Shown here piece after piece: positions 1-11,434 of a DNA stretch of 64,000 nt. Source of the stretch: Cyclaneusma minus (taxonomy: Eukaryota > Ascomycota > Leotiomycetes > Marthamycetales > Marthamycetaceae); assembly GCA_037179335.1 (NCBI GenBank), contig JAKZHN010000003.1, positions 930,001 to 994,000 on the forward strand, read 5' to 3'. A model generated the notes under the pieces. The model made no database searches, had not been told where the DNA came from, and worked only from the letters and a program-made list of their open reading frames with translations. Position 1 is the stretch's first letter, and each line of letters starts with the position of its first letter. The translations under genes were made by a program, and so were the position numbers.

Positions 1-2018
1 ATTCATGCGCCATCAGTTCGTAAATGCCGGTGGGCTAGCACCACTGGCGCAGCGGCGCCGCCGCCATGTCGAGTGCCAGGAGCCAGCCGCGGCACAAAGT
101 TAAAGATGCATGAGAAGGGAGAAGCTTGCCCGGGCTACACGAACCTCAAGCTCGCGCTGCGGCTTTGCGAACGCGATGCGGTATTCTTAGGCAGTCCTAC
201 ACGAGGCTCAGTCGCACAGTAGTATAGTGTTCTCGTCCTTGGCGGCTCCATAGATCTGATCGGGATCATGGATGGTGGAGTGGGGCTGGCCCATGTATTT
301 GCGGGGATGGGAGCTAGCCAGTGTCCGTCCGCTTGGTGTCCAAATGACTTGCGCCCAACCCCATCGCTGCCAGCATGTATCGACGAACCCGCAAAGGCGA
401 CCACGTCTCCAGCTGGCAGCAATCAACAAGTATGTATTGTATGTAACGTTTCCCCCTCTGCTCTGGAATCTTCTCAACTCTTCTCAAATCAATCATTGTC
501 AGCAGACCCCGCGGACTTGGCCTTCTCCTTTCGCTGCGCGCAATTTCCACAAGGCGCAAGGCTGCGGTGGGCGCTTGAAATGACGAGTAGGAAATGAGGA
601 CCACGTCGTGGTTCCTGCACCAGCTTGAAAATGCGATGGTGCCAAAGCAGCCCTGCTTGTTAGGTAAGAGAAAAGAGGGCAGAGCAGCTCGGGGTCGACC
701 AGAGGTAGTGTGACTTGAGCGGTGGGAAAGAAAGAGGAGAAGTCTGGAAGTCCTGCACGCTCGCTTGGATGCAGAAGGTCTCGCCCGCCCAGCCAAGGCC
801 TCGCACCGGCACGCGAGCAAGAGACTCAGAAGCCTGCATATCACGATCACGTGGCGGCGGCGGCTGCGATGTGTTGCATGCTGATCCGGCTGGATCTGTA
901 GGTCGCGCCCATATGCAAGCCGCCGCCGCCGTGCTGGGCCCGACCGAGTTTTGCATGCGACGCCCGGTGCCACCAAAACCACTAAGTCCCGAGGCGGGCG
1001 CGGGGCGGGAACGACGTCGGCTCCCCGGTTGATGAAGGGTTGATGAAGCCCTGAGACCTTCTCACGAACATAGCTGTCAAGAATAATGAGGCGCCACTGA
1101 CGCCAACAAGAGGCTGACAAGGCCTCCGTGCCCTCTCCCACGGTCTCACTCCAACAATATGGGCGTCGATTCTTCATGCAGGCTGAGACTCTCCTATCGA
1201 ACTCGGACAGATGGCCGGGACCGGGCTTGTGGTCGAAGCTGAAGAAGGCGGGAAGTAGGCTCCGGATGAGACAGGACGGGTTTGGGAGTGATGGTGATGC
1301 GTTGCACGCGCGAGAAGAAACGAAAGATGAAGCAAGCTGGAAGCAAGGCAGAAGAAGGGCCCGTATCACGTCGTTGCACAGGGGTGCCGGCAGAGGCGCC
1401 CGGCTCATCGCAGAGATGGCAGAGAGGTTGAGAGGCAAAAGGCAAATGCAGAGCCGCGCGGGAGAAGGCCATTTTTGCAGGTGTTCCTGCTTGGGATCTG
1501 CAAATTGCAAAACTTTAAGCAAGACCGGGTTGAATGGACAGGGCTGAGTATGCTGTCAGAGTCGTATGCTGTCAGAGTCGCCGGACACGGGGGTATATAG
1601 TATGGATGTAGTGGAACAGACTGGACAATCTTGAATGCCCGCGTTGGCGTCGTGAAGTTTGATAGTATGCGGCCGGAGTCCAATACGGCGGAACAGAAGG
1701 AAATGTTTGGGTAGTGGAGAAATCAAGGAAACCGTGGAGAACGTCAAACAGAGTGGAAAGAAGAGCAGATACTGAAGCTGGAGTGAGAAAAAGAAGGTGA
1801 GTCCGCTGAAGATGCTCCCAAAAGCCAAAAAAGAAAAGAGTCGAGAAGAAATGGCACGACCTCCAGTCTCTCATTCACAGCCTTGCCAAGCCCGGTCACG
1901 TGCCGCGCAAGGATGTCGGCTGGCGAGCTACGACGAAAATTGTTCGCGACTGGACGCGAGTGTCGATGCGCCACCCCCAAATCCACCCAATTCGACCCAA
2001 CCGGCTGTCGATGACAAG
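1..2018. other. Intergenic region, no gene recognised
   Basis: The sequence is GC-balanced and locally GC-rich around 800-1030. Open frames exist on both strands, including a long minus-strand one at 314-1522, but their translations are rich in Arg, Ser, Pro, Leu and Cys, show no domain and look like chance frames. I see no tRNA, repeat array or transposon. The last part (about 1850-2018) is the likely promoter and 5' leader of the downstream mitochondrial EF-G gene. Confidence 0.5.
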
Positions 2019-4597
2019 ATGAGGGCCCAGAGACTTGCTTCCGGTGTTGCGCGGTCTTCCGCCATTGCTGGCGCAGCGGGAAGGTCGCAATGGTCGAGCT
2101 CCGCCGGCCTGGTGGCAAGGCAGAGGGCGAGTCTCAGCTCCCGGACAGCTTCGAATCCATTAGCTGCCACTCTTTCAGGCGCAAGATACTTTTCGTCTGG
2201 CATCTCTAGGAGAGCAGCTGCCACTGCGCAGGCTGTGTAAGTGCTTTACCGGAAAAATGTGCTCTATCAATTTCCATCAAATACTTGTTGCCACTTCCAC
2301 CTGAACAAGGTCATGATCGCGAATCCATGCTGATCATATGCTTTTTCTCAGCCTGAAAGCTGCGGCCGACACCCCTGAAGGTTTGGCCCAGGAGGATATC
2401 ATCAAGAACCTCGATCCGGAAGAGCGAAAACGCTTGGAACATGTCAGGAACATCGGTATTGCCGCTCATATTGACAGCGGCAAAACAACGGCTACCGAAC
2501 GAGTCCTATACTATACCGGTCGAATTAAGTCGATACACGAAGTCAGAGGCAAAGATGCTGTCGGCGCGAAGATGGACTCCATGGAGCTTGAGCGTGAGAA
2601 AGGAATTACCATTCAATCTGCGGCCACATTCTGTGATTGGGTTAAGAGAGAAAATGGCGTCGACCACAAATACCACATCAACTTGATCGATACTCCTGGT
2701 CACATTGATTTCACCATTGAAGTCGAGCGAGCCTTGCGCGTTCTGGATGGAGCTGTCATGATTCTTTGCGCCGTTTCTGGTGTTCAAAGTCAGACGATTA
2801 CTGTGGACCGACAGATGAGGAGATACAATGTCCCCCGTATCAGTTTTATCAACAAGATGGACCGAATGGGTGCCAACCCCTTCAAGGCCGTTGATCAAAT
2901 CAACAAGAAACTGAAGCTCGCTGCTGCAGCTGTGCAAGTTCCCATTGGCTCCGAAGATACGTTCGAAGGCGTTGTTGACTTGATTCGAATGAAGGCTATC
3001 TACAACGAAGGAAAGAAGGGCGAGATCATCCGCGAAACGGACCAAATTCCCGAAAGCGTGAAAGCTTTGGCAGAAGAAAGGAGGGCTATGCTCATCGAGA
3101 CTCTGGCTGATGTCGATGATGAGATTGCTGAGATCTTTTTGGATGAGCGGACGCCGACTCCCGAGCAAATCAAGGCAGCCATTAGGAGATCCACGATCGC
3201 ATTGAAGTTCACTCCTGTTCTGATGGGAAGCGCTTTGGCCGATAAGTCTGTTCAACCAATGTTGGACGCCGTTTGCGACTACCTCCCCAACCCTTCTGAA
3301 GTGGAGAATCTTGCACTTGATCAACGACGTGGTGAGAAGCCCGTCAAGTTGGTCTCGTACAACACTCTGCCATTTGTTGGCCTGGCTTTCAAGCTTGAAG
3401 AGAGCAACTTCGGTCAACTGACCTACATTCGAGTCTACCAAGGAAGTCTCCGAAAGGGTCTGAACGTCTTCAACGCACGAACCGGCAAGAAGGTCAAGGT
3501 TCCTCGTATCGTCCGAATGCACTCAAATGAGATGGAAGAAGTGAGCGAGATTGGAGCAGGTGAAATCTGCGCCGTATTCGGTATTGACTGCGCCTCTGGC
3601 GACACCTTCACTGATGGTGGTCTTCCCTACTCAATGAGTTCCATGTTCGTCCCTGAGCCGGTCATCTCTCTATCCATCAAACCCAAGAACAGCAAAGACT
3701 CTGGTAGTTTCAGTAAGGCTATGTCCCGTTTCCAGCGTGAGGATCCTACTTTCCGAGTCCACGTTGATATCGAGACCGAGCAGACCATTATCTCCGGTAT
3801 GGGTGAGCTGCACTTGGACATCTATGTGGAGCGCATGAAGCGAGAATACAAGGTCGAGTGTATCACCGGTCAGCCTCAAGTCGCCTACCGCGAGACCATG
3901 ACCGAGAAGGTCGACTTTGATCATCTCTTGAAGAAGCAGACTGGTGGTGCTGGTGACTATGCCCGTGTTATGGGCAGGTTGGAGCCACTCGATGGACTCG
4001 CTCCACCAAAGTTCCGTCAAGAGGTTTTCGGTGGTGCCATTAACGAGAAGTTCTTGTTTGCTTGTGAGAAAGGTTTCTTACAAGCTTGCGAGAAGGGTCC
4101 TTTGCTGGGTCATCGCGTACTCGGTGTTCAGATGATCGTCGATGACGGTGCTACTCATATGACTGATTCCTCCGAAATGGCTTTCAAGATTGCCACCCAG
4201 CAGGCTTTCCGCAAAGCATTCAAGCAAGGAAACCCACAGATCTTGGAACCTCTGATGAAGACTACGATTACTGCACCTTCGGAGTTCCAGGGTAACGTTG
4301 CGGGATTGCTGAATAAGCGCGGTGCCAACATCATGGATACCGAGATCGGTCCTGAGGATTTCACGCTTATTGCCGAGTGTAGTCTGAGTGCTATGTTTGG
4401 CTTCAGCGGCAATCTGAGAGCGGCGACGCAGGGTAAGGGCGAGTTCGGTATGGAATTTAGCCACTATGCTCCTACGCCACCACAGATTCAGTAAGTTTTG
4501 TTGGATCCCGTGAAATAATCCGCAGTGCTAACAGTTCAATAGGAGAGAACTTATCTTGAAGGCCGAGAAGGAGCAGCTGGAGAAGAACAAGAAATAA
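2019..4597 (+). CDS. MEF1: Mitochondrial elongation factor G (mtEF-G1)
   Basis: GTPase that drives ribosome translocation during mitochondrial protein synthesis. Model: join(2019..2236, 2352..4490, 4543..4597), 803 aa, all junctions in phase (GTAAGT donors; CAG and TAG acceptors; GCTAAC branch site in the second intron). Exon 1 encodes an Arg/Ser/Ala-rich mitochondrial presequence starting MRAQRLASG, which is why the ATG at 2019 is chosen over upstream in-frame starts. The GTPase domain shows AHIDSGKTT (P-loop), KGITI (switch I), DTPGHIDF (G3), NKMDR (G4) and a GSAL-type G5, followed by EF-G domains II-V. Exon 3 adds a lysine/glutamate-rich tail ending KNKK. Length and motif order fit the MEF1 family. 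Identity is very secure; only the N-terminal start is inferred. Confidence 0.96.
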
Positions 4598-5272
4598 ACC
4601 TGAAAATTGGTGTTTGTTTTCTGTCCTTTTTGCATCTCGCCCTCCGACGAGAATTTCTGGGACTTTGCCAGCTCACCTGCTGGGCGAAGGACGGCGTTTG
4701 TCTTGCCACCGAGAGCTGGCATGAGTCCCTGCCGGGCTTTTAGTCTCGAGACCCTAGAATATGAGAGAACCAGCGCATATTACATCGCGTGTATCATACG
4801 AGCATAGGGGAGTTCTGGGGATGGAAAACAAGGCTGCATTTCGGAGGCTACAACTGTAATATATGGCGAAAAGTGTGTCATCTCGGCGCGCTCTAGATGA
4901 GGAGACTGGAAATGCATAGCGCACCGAATCATAGAAGTGTACATTCTCACCTCAACTGCTACTTTGTCACAACAGGTAGCCCAGCCCTCCTGAACCAAGA
5001 AGTTCGTGACACACTTTTGAAGTTTCGGTCTGAAAACAAAGTGACTAAGGGTAACACAAGCAACCACAAGAAATATTTGCCCAATAACGACGGAAACACG
5101 AAAGAGGCGTGTTAGGAATTCGTAGGATGAACGAGCAAGGTAAAATAGTCGAAGGCCACACAAGAAAGCGAGATGGCCAAAGCTTCAAACCACCTACGCG
5201 ATCAGCCCGATACGGCTGAACAATCATCGGGGACGACGGAATCTGCAAAGGCCCAACGAAAATAATACCTCG
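4598..5272. other. Intergenic region between MEF1 and the first FPGS-type gene
   Basis: This holds the 3' flank of MEF1 and the promoter of the next gene. Only short chance frames are present. I see no RNA gene or repeat. Confidence 0.5.
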
Positions 5273-7030
5273 ATGCCGTTTCCTCCTCCTTCATCTCTCC
5301 AACTCTTTACGAAGTCGTTGGCGAGACGATCGGCTCACCCGCTCTCATACACTCCTTCTCTTCACTGTCCCATTCCCAAATTTAAAAGCTCGACCTTCAC
5401 CATGTCTTTCCCATCTTCCACCAACTCTCAGAATCATGAGAGATCCTACAAGGCAGCTCTCGCCGAGCTCGATCGTCTGGCATCAAACCGTCAGATCACA
5501 ACCTGGATCTCCGCAAATCCCGGCGATATGAACGCACGCGCTATTCCCGAGATGCTAGAATGGCTCGAAAGAGCCGCTTACAAACCCTCCTCCTTCACAG
5601 AAGAATCTTCCAAAATGAAAGTCATCCACGTCGCCGGAACCAAAGGGAAGGGGAGTGTCTGCGCCTTCATTACGTCCATTCTTTCCCAGTACCAAGACGA
5701 CTCGGCATCCGGACTCGGAAAGATAGGTCTCTACACCTCACCACATCTAGTATCCCCCAGAGAAAGAATCAGGATAGACGGTCTCCCGATTTCGGAATCA
5801 TTATTCGCAAAGTATTTCTGGGACGTGCATGAGCGCATCAGCTCGTCTTTTTCTCTCTCATCGCATGACCAATATCCCCTGACGACGATACCCCAATCGC
5901 CTTCCGCATTGCCGAAACCGGCACCGATGCCCAACTATTTTCGTACTCTCACGATTGTTGCTTTTCACGCTTTTGTCGAGGAGAATGTCGAGACTGCGGT
6001 CGTCGAGTGCGGTATCGGCGGCGAATACGATTCTACGAATATCTTCCCCCCAGAAGCGGTTTCTGTGACCGCAATCAGCAGGCTGGGAATCGACCACGTG
6101 GGTATGCTTGGTAGTACGATTGAAAGCATTGCTTGGCACAAAGCAGGCATCTTCAAGAAAGGCGTTGAGGCATATACTGTCCCGCAGGCTCTTGTTGAAG
6201 TATCCCCAGATGGAGCGAAAGGCGCCGGTCCTGACGCTGTATTGCATGAGAGAGCAGCTGAAAGGGGCGTCAAGGGACTTTGGACGGTTGAAAGACATCC
6301 GGATCTTGATGAACATGAAACGTCCGTCACTAAAGTCCCTCTAGGCCTCGACGGAGACTTCCAGAGGGATAATGCTAGCTTGGCTGTTGCAGTTGCAGCG
6401 TCGCATTTGCGGCAGCTCAACATACCAGAAATTCCTTCGCACGAGCAACTCATCAAGTCCGGAAATCTACCCCCTAAATTTCTTGACGGGCTAAGGGATG
6501 CGAAATGGGACGGACGGTGCGAGATCAGACAACGAGGGAACATAGACTGGTACATCGACGGAGCACATACCGTCGACAGTCTCGAAGCCACTGCAAAATG
6601 GTTTGCATCGAAACTGCAAGCCTCGAATCCATCCAGTCCAGCAAAACACGAGCGAACAATGCTCATCTTTAACCAACAAGACCGGGATGCCTGCGCACTA
6701 CTACTTCATCTCCATCGCTGTCTACAGCGTGAGCTTGACCAAGACATAATTTTTACGTACGCAGCATTTCCTACCAATGACGCTTATACAGATGCCACGA
6801 AGGGACCTAAGACGTTGACGATGCAAGAGAAAATGAGGCAGTCCTGGCATAACATGCAGCCGGAATCGAAGCGTGCGGGATGCTACCAGAGTATTGATGC
6901 TGCTATGAAGGATATTGAGGAGATTGCGAAGAAGTGTCCTGAGGAGAAATATGCTGTGCTGGTTACGGGAAGTTTGCATCTTGTGGGTGGGCTGATCAAG
7001 GTCTTGGAGGGTGATCGTGCGTTGACTTGA
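5273..7030 (+). CDS. Folylpolyglutamate synthase-type protein, single-exon copy
   Basis: Mur-ligase-family enzyme predicted to add glutamates to folates (FPGS), a step that retains folate in cytosol and mitochondria. 585 aa without introns. The ATP-binding P-loop GTKGKGS is at about residues 122-128, the folate/FPGS signature SPHLVSPRERIRI follows, and TIESIAWHKAGIFKKG and WYIDGAHTVDS are conserved further on. There are two plausible in-frame starts: the first (5273) gives a basic, Ser-rich leader that could target mitochondria; the second (5402, MSFPSSTNS) gives a cytosolic form, a known arrangement in FPGS genes. It converges on a paralogue at 8060-10156 with five exons. It could serve FPGS or dihydrofolate-synthase-like activity; the glutamate-adding family is secure, the exact substrate is not. 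Confidence 0.9.
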   Translation: MPFPPPSSLQLFTKSLARRSAHPLSYTPSLHCPIPKFKSSTFTMSFPSSTNSQNHERSYKAALAELDRLASNRQITTWISANPGDMNARAIPEMLEWLERAAYKPSSFTEESSKMKVIHVAGTKGKGSVCAFITSILSQYQDDSASGLGKIGLYTSPHLVSPRERIRIDGLPISESLFAKYFWDVHERISSSFSLSSHDQYPLTTIPQSPSALPKPAPMPNYFRTLTIVAFHAFVEENVETAVVECGIGGEYDSTNIFPPEAVSVTAISRLGIDHVGMLGSTIESIAWHKAGIFKKGVEAYTVPQALVEVSPDGAKGAGPDAVLHERAAERGVKGLWTVERHPDLDEHETSVTKVPLGLDGDFQRDNASLAVAVAASHLRQLNIPEIPSHEQLIKSGNLPPKFLDGLRDAKWDGRCEIRQRGNIDWYIDGAHTVDSLEATAKWFASKLQASNPSSPAKHERTMLIFNQQDRDACALLLHLHRCLQRELDQDIIFTYAAFPTNDAYTDATKGPKTLTMQEKMRQSWHNMQPESKRAGCYQSIDAAMKDIEEIAKKCPEEKYAVLVTGSLHLVGGLIKVLEGDRALT

Positions 7031-8059
7031 GGTAAAGGGGTTGGAGAAGACTTCCAACAGTCTGGCAGGGCCAGGGGTGGAAAACAATAAGATGCAAAGG
7101 GTCCGTTTCAACCCGCCAAATTAATGGCAGCGTGTGGAGAAATAGGCAGTGGAAAATGTAGTATGAGCCTATCTATATCCTTTGTGTATCAAGTCACCTC
7201 GCCTGACTTGGGGAATCGGTTCGCGCCCTCGGCTTTGCCAGCCAGAGGCTACAAAAAAGGCTAAAAATCAGGAGAACTGCCCCCAAGAGCCGTAAAAAAG
7301 GGTCGCGAAATAATGCCAGAAAAGGTTTTTTTCTCATTCAAGAGAAAATAAAAATAAAAAAAGGCAAAAAAGCAGTCTCCCGCTCTTACATACACCCCCG
7401 GCCCGTCTTAGGCTGCGAATGTAAGTACCACCCCTCAGGTGGTCATTTCTTTATTTCCCAGGCCCCCGGTTCGAACCTGGCACTTGGCTCCCTATCTAGA
7501 GTATACACCGAAGTGCATAAACCATTGCGCTAAGGAGCCTGTTACCGCTTGAAATGATAGCTGTAGCTTTGGGTATGTATGGCAAGGCTAAGCGAGGAGG
7601 AAGGAAGGCTGGCGCTGCACTGCGCTCCCGTGACCACCATGTGACCCATTCTCGCAGCCTGTGCTCTAGCGAAAGCCCGCGCTGATGGGCTTTTGACCTT
7701 TGCAATATCTACGCAAGCCCTAGTTGTCACTTTATCACGTAGGGAACTTCGCGGCGAAGATTCACGGACGGGAATGGACTTGAACAAGATTCAGCAACCG
7801 CTTGATATAATGACTAGAACTCCGAACCGTGTGCTCATTAACGACATGCCGGCAGCCCTTTAACTCACCATATGCACCAGCCTCTGCGGTGATGTTGAAC
7901 AAAGCAGGACTTTCAAAGTTGCTGCTGCCGCCCATCCTGAGTTGATCTCGCGATCTAAAGCCCATTCATTCTATCTACCTAGTCCAGTCCATGAAACACT
8001 GAAGCCACCCAGATCTTTGTCCAGCAGCACTTTTGCGGAACAATAATTGTTTCCAGCGC
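7031..8059. other. Intergenic region between the convergent FPGS-type genes
   Basis: This is the shared 3' region of two convergent genes. It contains poly-purine A-rich stretches at 7320-7370 and a tRNA-like sequence (separate entry, about 7462-7541). The remainder (7560-8059) shows no gene I can support. Confidence 0.5.
7462..7541 (-). ncRNA. tRNA-like element with A-box and B-box
   Basis: On the minus strand the segment begins AGGCTCC, then TAGCGCAATGG (close to the Pol III A-box), then a hairpin TATGCAC-TTCG-GTGTATA (UUCG-type loop), and ends with GGTTCGAACC (a perfect B-box core). A-box to B-box spacing of roughly 50 nt is tRNA-like. However, a full cloverleaf does not fold well: the T-stem has mismatches and no clean anticodon stem is present. 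It may be a tRNA pseudogene, a tRNA-derived SINE head, or a tRNA with an intron that I cannot resolve by eye. Confidence 0.4.
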
Positions 8060-10156
8060 CTATAAAGTCTTGGTTCCTTCGAGGACGCCCAATGCTCCGC
8101 CTACTAAGTGCAGACTTCCTGTCACGAAAGCCTGTACCTCTTTCTCTCGATCTGCTTCGACCAAACTCTTTGCGTAGTCGGTCGCTTCTTCAATGCTGGG
8201 AACCACTTTCACCGTAGCTGTGGGGTCGAGCTCGGCCCACTTGGCTGCGAAGGCTTTCTGGACGGAGAGGGAAGCGATGGCGTCGGAGTCGTATGTGTGG
8301 TTTACGAAGTCTGTACGGATAAGTCAGTATTGCTCGTCAGTAGAGAAGGAGTGCTTTTATTGGAATCGATGGGGCGTATACAAGGGGTAGAGAGGCCCAG
8401 CATACCTTTCTTGTACCCCTTTTGAGCATAAGTGACGTTGGTGCAGAACACCACATGGTGGAACCGTACTAGTCCTTCCGCTTTCAACGCATCGTAGAAA
8501 CCGACAAGAAGATCAACGGCTTCAGAGCGACCTTGCTGGTTGAAGATCAAGACTCTGTTTCCTGGTCTGCGGAAAGACTGTCAGCCACGTTCCTTCCGCC
8601 AAGGGGCGAATGACACTCACCGATCTCTGACTTCGCCGTCAAACCATCCTGCTGCAACTACCAAGCTGCCTTTGGTGTGCGCGCCATCTATGTACCACCT
8701 GACACCATCCTTCACCAGAATCTCACATCTTCCTCTCCATACCACTCCCTCGATACCTTTTACGAACGTCTCTGGCAGCACATCCTTGGACATTTCCACA
8801 CCAGGCTGCAATTTCTGCAATAAAGTCTCTGCCATCCTGATTGACAAACTGACATTCCCCCTCTGAAAGCCCTTGTCAGGTTTCACTTGCACCCCCTGCC
8901 TCCTCAGTCTCTCGTCCTCACCAACCAACACCACCTTCCCATCCTCCGCCTCCAGCTCACTCGCTCTCTCCTCAAGCACCTTCATAGCGCCCTCTCTCTG
9001 CTTAACAGTAAACGCCGGCACCCCTTTCTTAAAAATGCCCGCCTTGTGCCACGCAATACTCTCAATAGTATCTCCCAGCACAAACACATGATCAATATCC
9101 AGCGTCGTAACCCCCGTCGCGCACGGCTTCGGAATCAAGTTCGTACTATCATACTGGCCACCCACGCCCACCTCGTAAATGGCGGTATCGACCTTCTCCT
9201 GCAAAAACACATGCCAACTCATAAGCGTCAAATACCTAAAGTAAGCAGGCTTTTCGCTATGTATCTCTTTCTTAGACGCTGTTGCCGATGTGCTCTCGGG
9301 ATTTTGAGAGTCCGAGGAAGCGACAGAGCTTTCAAGACGGTCCCAGACTTCCCAGAAGTATTTTGCGAAGAGGGACTCGGAGATGGGAGAGCCGTTGATG
9401 CGGATGCGTTCGCGGACGGCCATGAGGTGGGGGGAGGTGAAGAGGCCGATTTTGGAGGGCGTGGAGTGGGTGAGGCGGTGGGTGTTGAGGATGGAGGAGA
9501 TGAAGGCGCAGGTGCTGCCTTTTCCCTTGGTTCCGGCGACATGGAGGACGTTGAGGGCATTGAGGTCGCTGGGCTGGGAAATTCAGTATAACATGGAAGC
9601 CGAATACCAATCAACATTCAGGGTTAATGAGCAGTATTCAGGGGCTTATTGACAGTAATTCGGATGTCATCACGTGACTTGTGTGAACAGAAAATGGGAC
9701 GCTTACAGAATAGCCAATCTTCTCAAGCCATCCTCTCATGTCCTCAATTGCCGTCCCATCAACGCGGATTCCGGCCTTCCGTCTTGCTTCCAATACCTTG
9801 AAGTTGGTCTGCAGGGTATTGAGGGCGTCGACCGCATCCTATCGATCTAATTAGAAAATTGTTCATTGTCTCCAAGACTCCAATAGCAAATAGCAGCGGC
9901 ACAATTATGCCTGAAAAAAGAGATTCACACAGTCTGGCAGAAGACCATGGCCAATAATAGCGACGGAAAGAACGAGTGTTGAATGAAATATTTCGAGTCG
10001 GAGGAATGACTCTCAACTCACATCATAGGTCCGTCCTTGGGCCATGGCGGAGCGGAATCTGATGGACCGGCAGAGAGGCTTCAAGAAAATGGAGGCAGCC
10101 TTTCTTGCTTTGAAGCTATTCGAGAGCGTCTGGCATCTCGAAGCGGCATATCGCAT
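8060..10156 (-). CDS. Folylpolyglutamate synthase, five-exon copy
   Basis: Predicted FPGS of the MET7 type, 543 aa. Model: complement(join(8060..8310, 8406..8566, 8621..9573, 9707..9838, 10022..10156)); all phases agree. Exon 1 gives a strongly basic leader beginning MRYAASRCQ (likely mitochondrial); the internal ATG at 10045 (MAQGRTYD) would give a cytosolic form. Exons 2-3 carry DAVDALNTLQTNF, the P-loop GTKGKGST, SPHLMAVRERIRI and YDSTNL; later exons carry TIESIAWHKAGIFKKG, WYIDGAHTKGS, LIFNQQ and, at the end, FVTGSLHLVGG. It matches the family from end to end and is more canonical at the N-terminus than the neighbouring convergent paralogue, so it is the better candidate for the housekeeping FPGS. 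Confidence 0.92.
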
Positions 10157-10687
10157 TTCCTCAAGGCTGACGGCGTCGGACTTTGGGGCTGCGATATCGC
10201 TGTGACACAAAGTGCGGTTACATTCACGCCGGATCACGTGAAGTAGAAATGTCTTTACGCGAAGGCACGCGCGACGGAGGGACGCGACAAAAAAATTGTT
10301 GCACGACAAGGAACGCCTGTCTCGAGCATGGTTGATGAGTCCGACCCAACCATGGGCCATGGCGATTGGACGGTTTGTGCCCCAGGGTCCATGGAAGAGT
10401 AATAATCCATGCTTGGGATCGAAAGGTAGGTCTACATCATTTTTGTTCCCCCACAAATCTTTTTTGGTCTTTGGGCTTGTTTGCACAGAAGACTCGGATT
10501 GTCTGGCTGCTCCTTCCAACATTGAAGCCTCCCGGTCGCCTGGCAGCAAAGAAGCTTCTCGCCGCTAGGTACATCTGCACCGAGACTTCAAACCGACAGT
10601 CTTCGTCTCCGCCCTCGTTTATCAACATCAACATCGACATCGCCCTCAGCATCCACCTCCACTTCAAACCTCAAAACAAACATCATC
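10157..10687. other. Divergent promoter region
   Basis: It separates the minus-strand FPGS gene from the plus-strand MYND gene and so contains both promoters. A pyrimidine-rich and CATC-rich leader lies directly before the ATG at 10688. No other gene is evident. Confidence 0.45.
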
Positions 10688-11434
10688 ATGGCTCCCCTCA
10701 ACCCGGCTGCCGCCGAGTTCAGGCCCTTCACAGCCCCAGTAGCATTTCCTCTGCCACCACCACCTATGTTCATCCAGCCGCCTCCATTCATCTCCAAGCC
10801 TCAGAAGAAGAAGGCCCCCAAGCCAAACCCCAGACCTCCCATCTACACTTCTCCCAGAGTACGAAAATGCGCAGCGTGCGACAAGACCGAGAACAGCGAA
10901 TCGGAAAAGTTCGAAGCCTGCTCCTCTTGCCCCAAGACGCTCTACTGCTCCACCGAGTGCAAAACCTCCGACTGGGAAAACGCCCACAAAGCCGTCTGCA
11001 ACAGCCGCGTCATCAACCTCGTCGATCTCCCCCAAAACCAAGTCTTCGGATACCTGATCGACTGTTTCCGCCTGCGCCTCGAAGACGAATACCGAGCGAC
11101 CGGCGATGCTGCAGGATTGTACGCGGGAGACAACCCGCGCCCTCCCTTCAAGGATTTCCTGCACCTGGCCGAGGCTCGCAATCAACGACACCGAGGTTTC
11201 TTGCCCACGTGGTGGAACAAGAACAAGAGGTTCGATTGTATCAAGGCCGCTTCGAAGCCGGGCGTATGGGCGAGCATTGATGTTTCTGTCGAGGCGAGCG
11301 ACATTGTCGAGCACTACAAGGATGAGGAAATGCCCAGGAAGCTGAGGGAGTTGGGGGACAAGATCTATGGAAACAGTGCGGACGGATTCGGATTCAAGTA
11401 TGATGGGGCTGCACCTTGGGAGAGCCGGAACTGA
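10688..11434 (+). CDS. MYND-type zinc finger protein, paralogue 1
   Basis: 248 aa, single exon. The N-terminal 60 residues are rich in Pro, Ala and Lys. A MYND zinc finger spans about residues 61-104 with Cys61, Cys64, Cys78, Cys81, Cys87, Cys91, His100 and Cys104 in the expected order. The C-terminal ~140 residues form a region shared with the next gene (motifs YLIDCFRLRLEDEY, FLHLAEA, FLPTWW, LGDKIYGN). MYND fingers usually mediate protein-protein contacts; the C-terminal domain is unnamed to me. Start chosen at the ATG after a pyrimidine/CATC-rich leader. A nuclear or cytoplasmic adaptor role is inference. Confidence 0.85.
   Translation: MAPLNPAAAEFRPFTAPVAFPLPPPPMFIQPPPFISKPQKKKAPKPNPRPPIYTSPRVRKCAACDKTENSESEKFEACSSCPKTLYCSTECKTSDWENAHKAVCNSRVINLVDLPQNQVFGYLIDCFRLRLEDEYRATGDAAGLYAGDNPRPPFKDFLHLAEARNQRHRGFLPTWWNKNKRFDCIKAASKPGVWASIDVSVEASDIVEHYKDEEMPRKLRELGDKIYGNSADGFGFKYDGAAPWESRN

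Noticed and set aside
314..1522. 402-codon minus-strand open frame
   Set aside because: Translation is dominated by Arg, Ser, Leu, Pro and Cys without any domain-like stretch, and other frames in the same GC-rich DNA are open as well. It looks like a chance frame.
2506..3522. 338-codon minus-strand frame
   Set aside because: It is exactly antisense to the conserved GTPase domain of mitochondrial EF-G and has no protein features of its own.
5965..6666. 233-codon minus-strand frame
   Set aside because: Antisense shadow of the first FPGS-type gene.
10664..11314. 216-codon minus-strand frame
   Set aside because: Antisense shadow of MYND paralogue 1; low-complexity Gly/Arg/Val composition.
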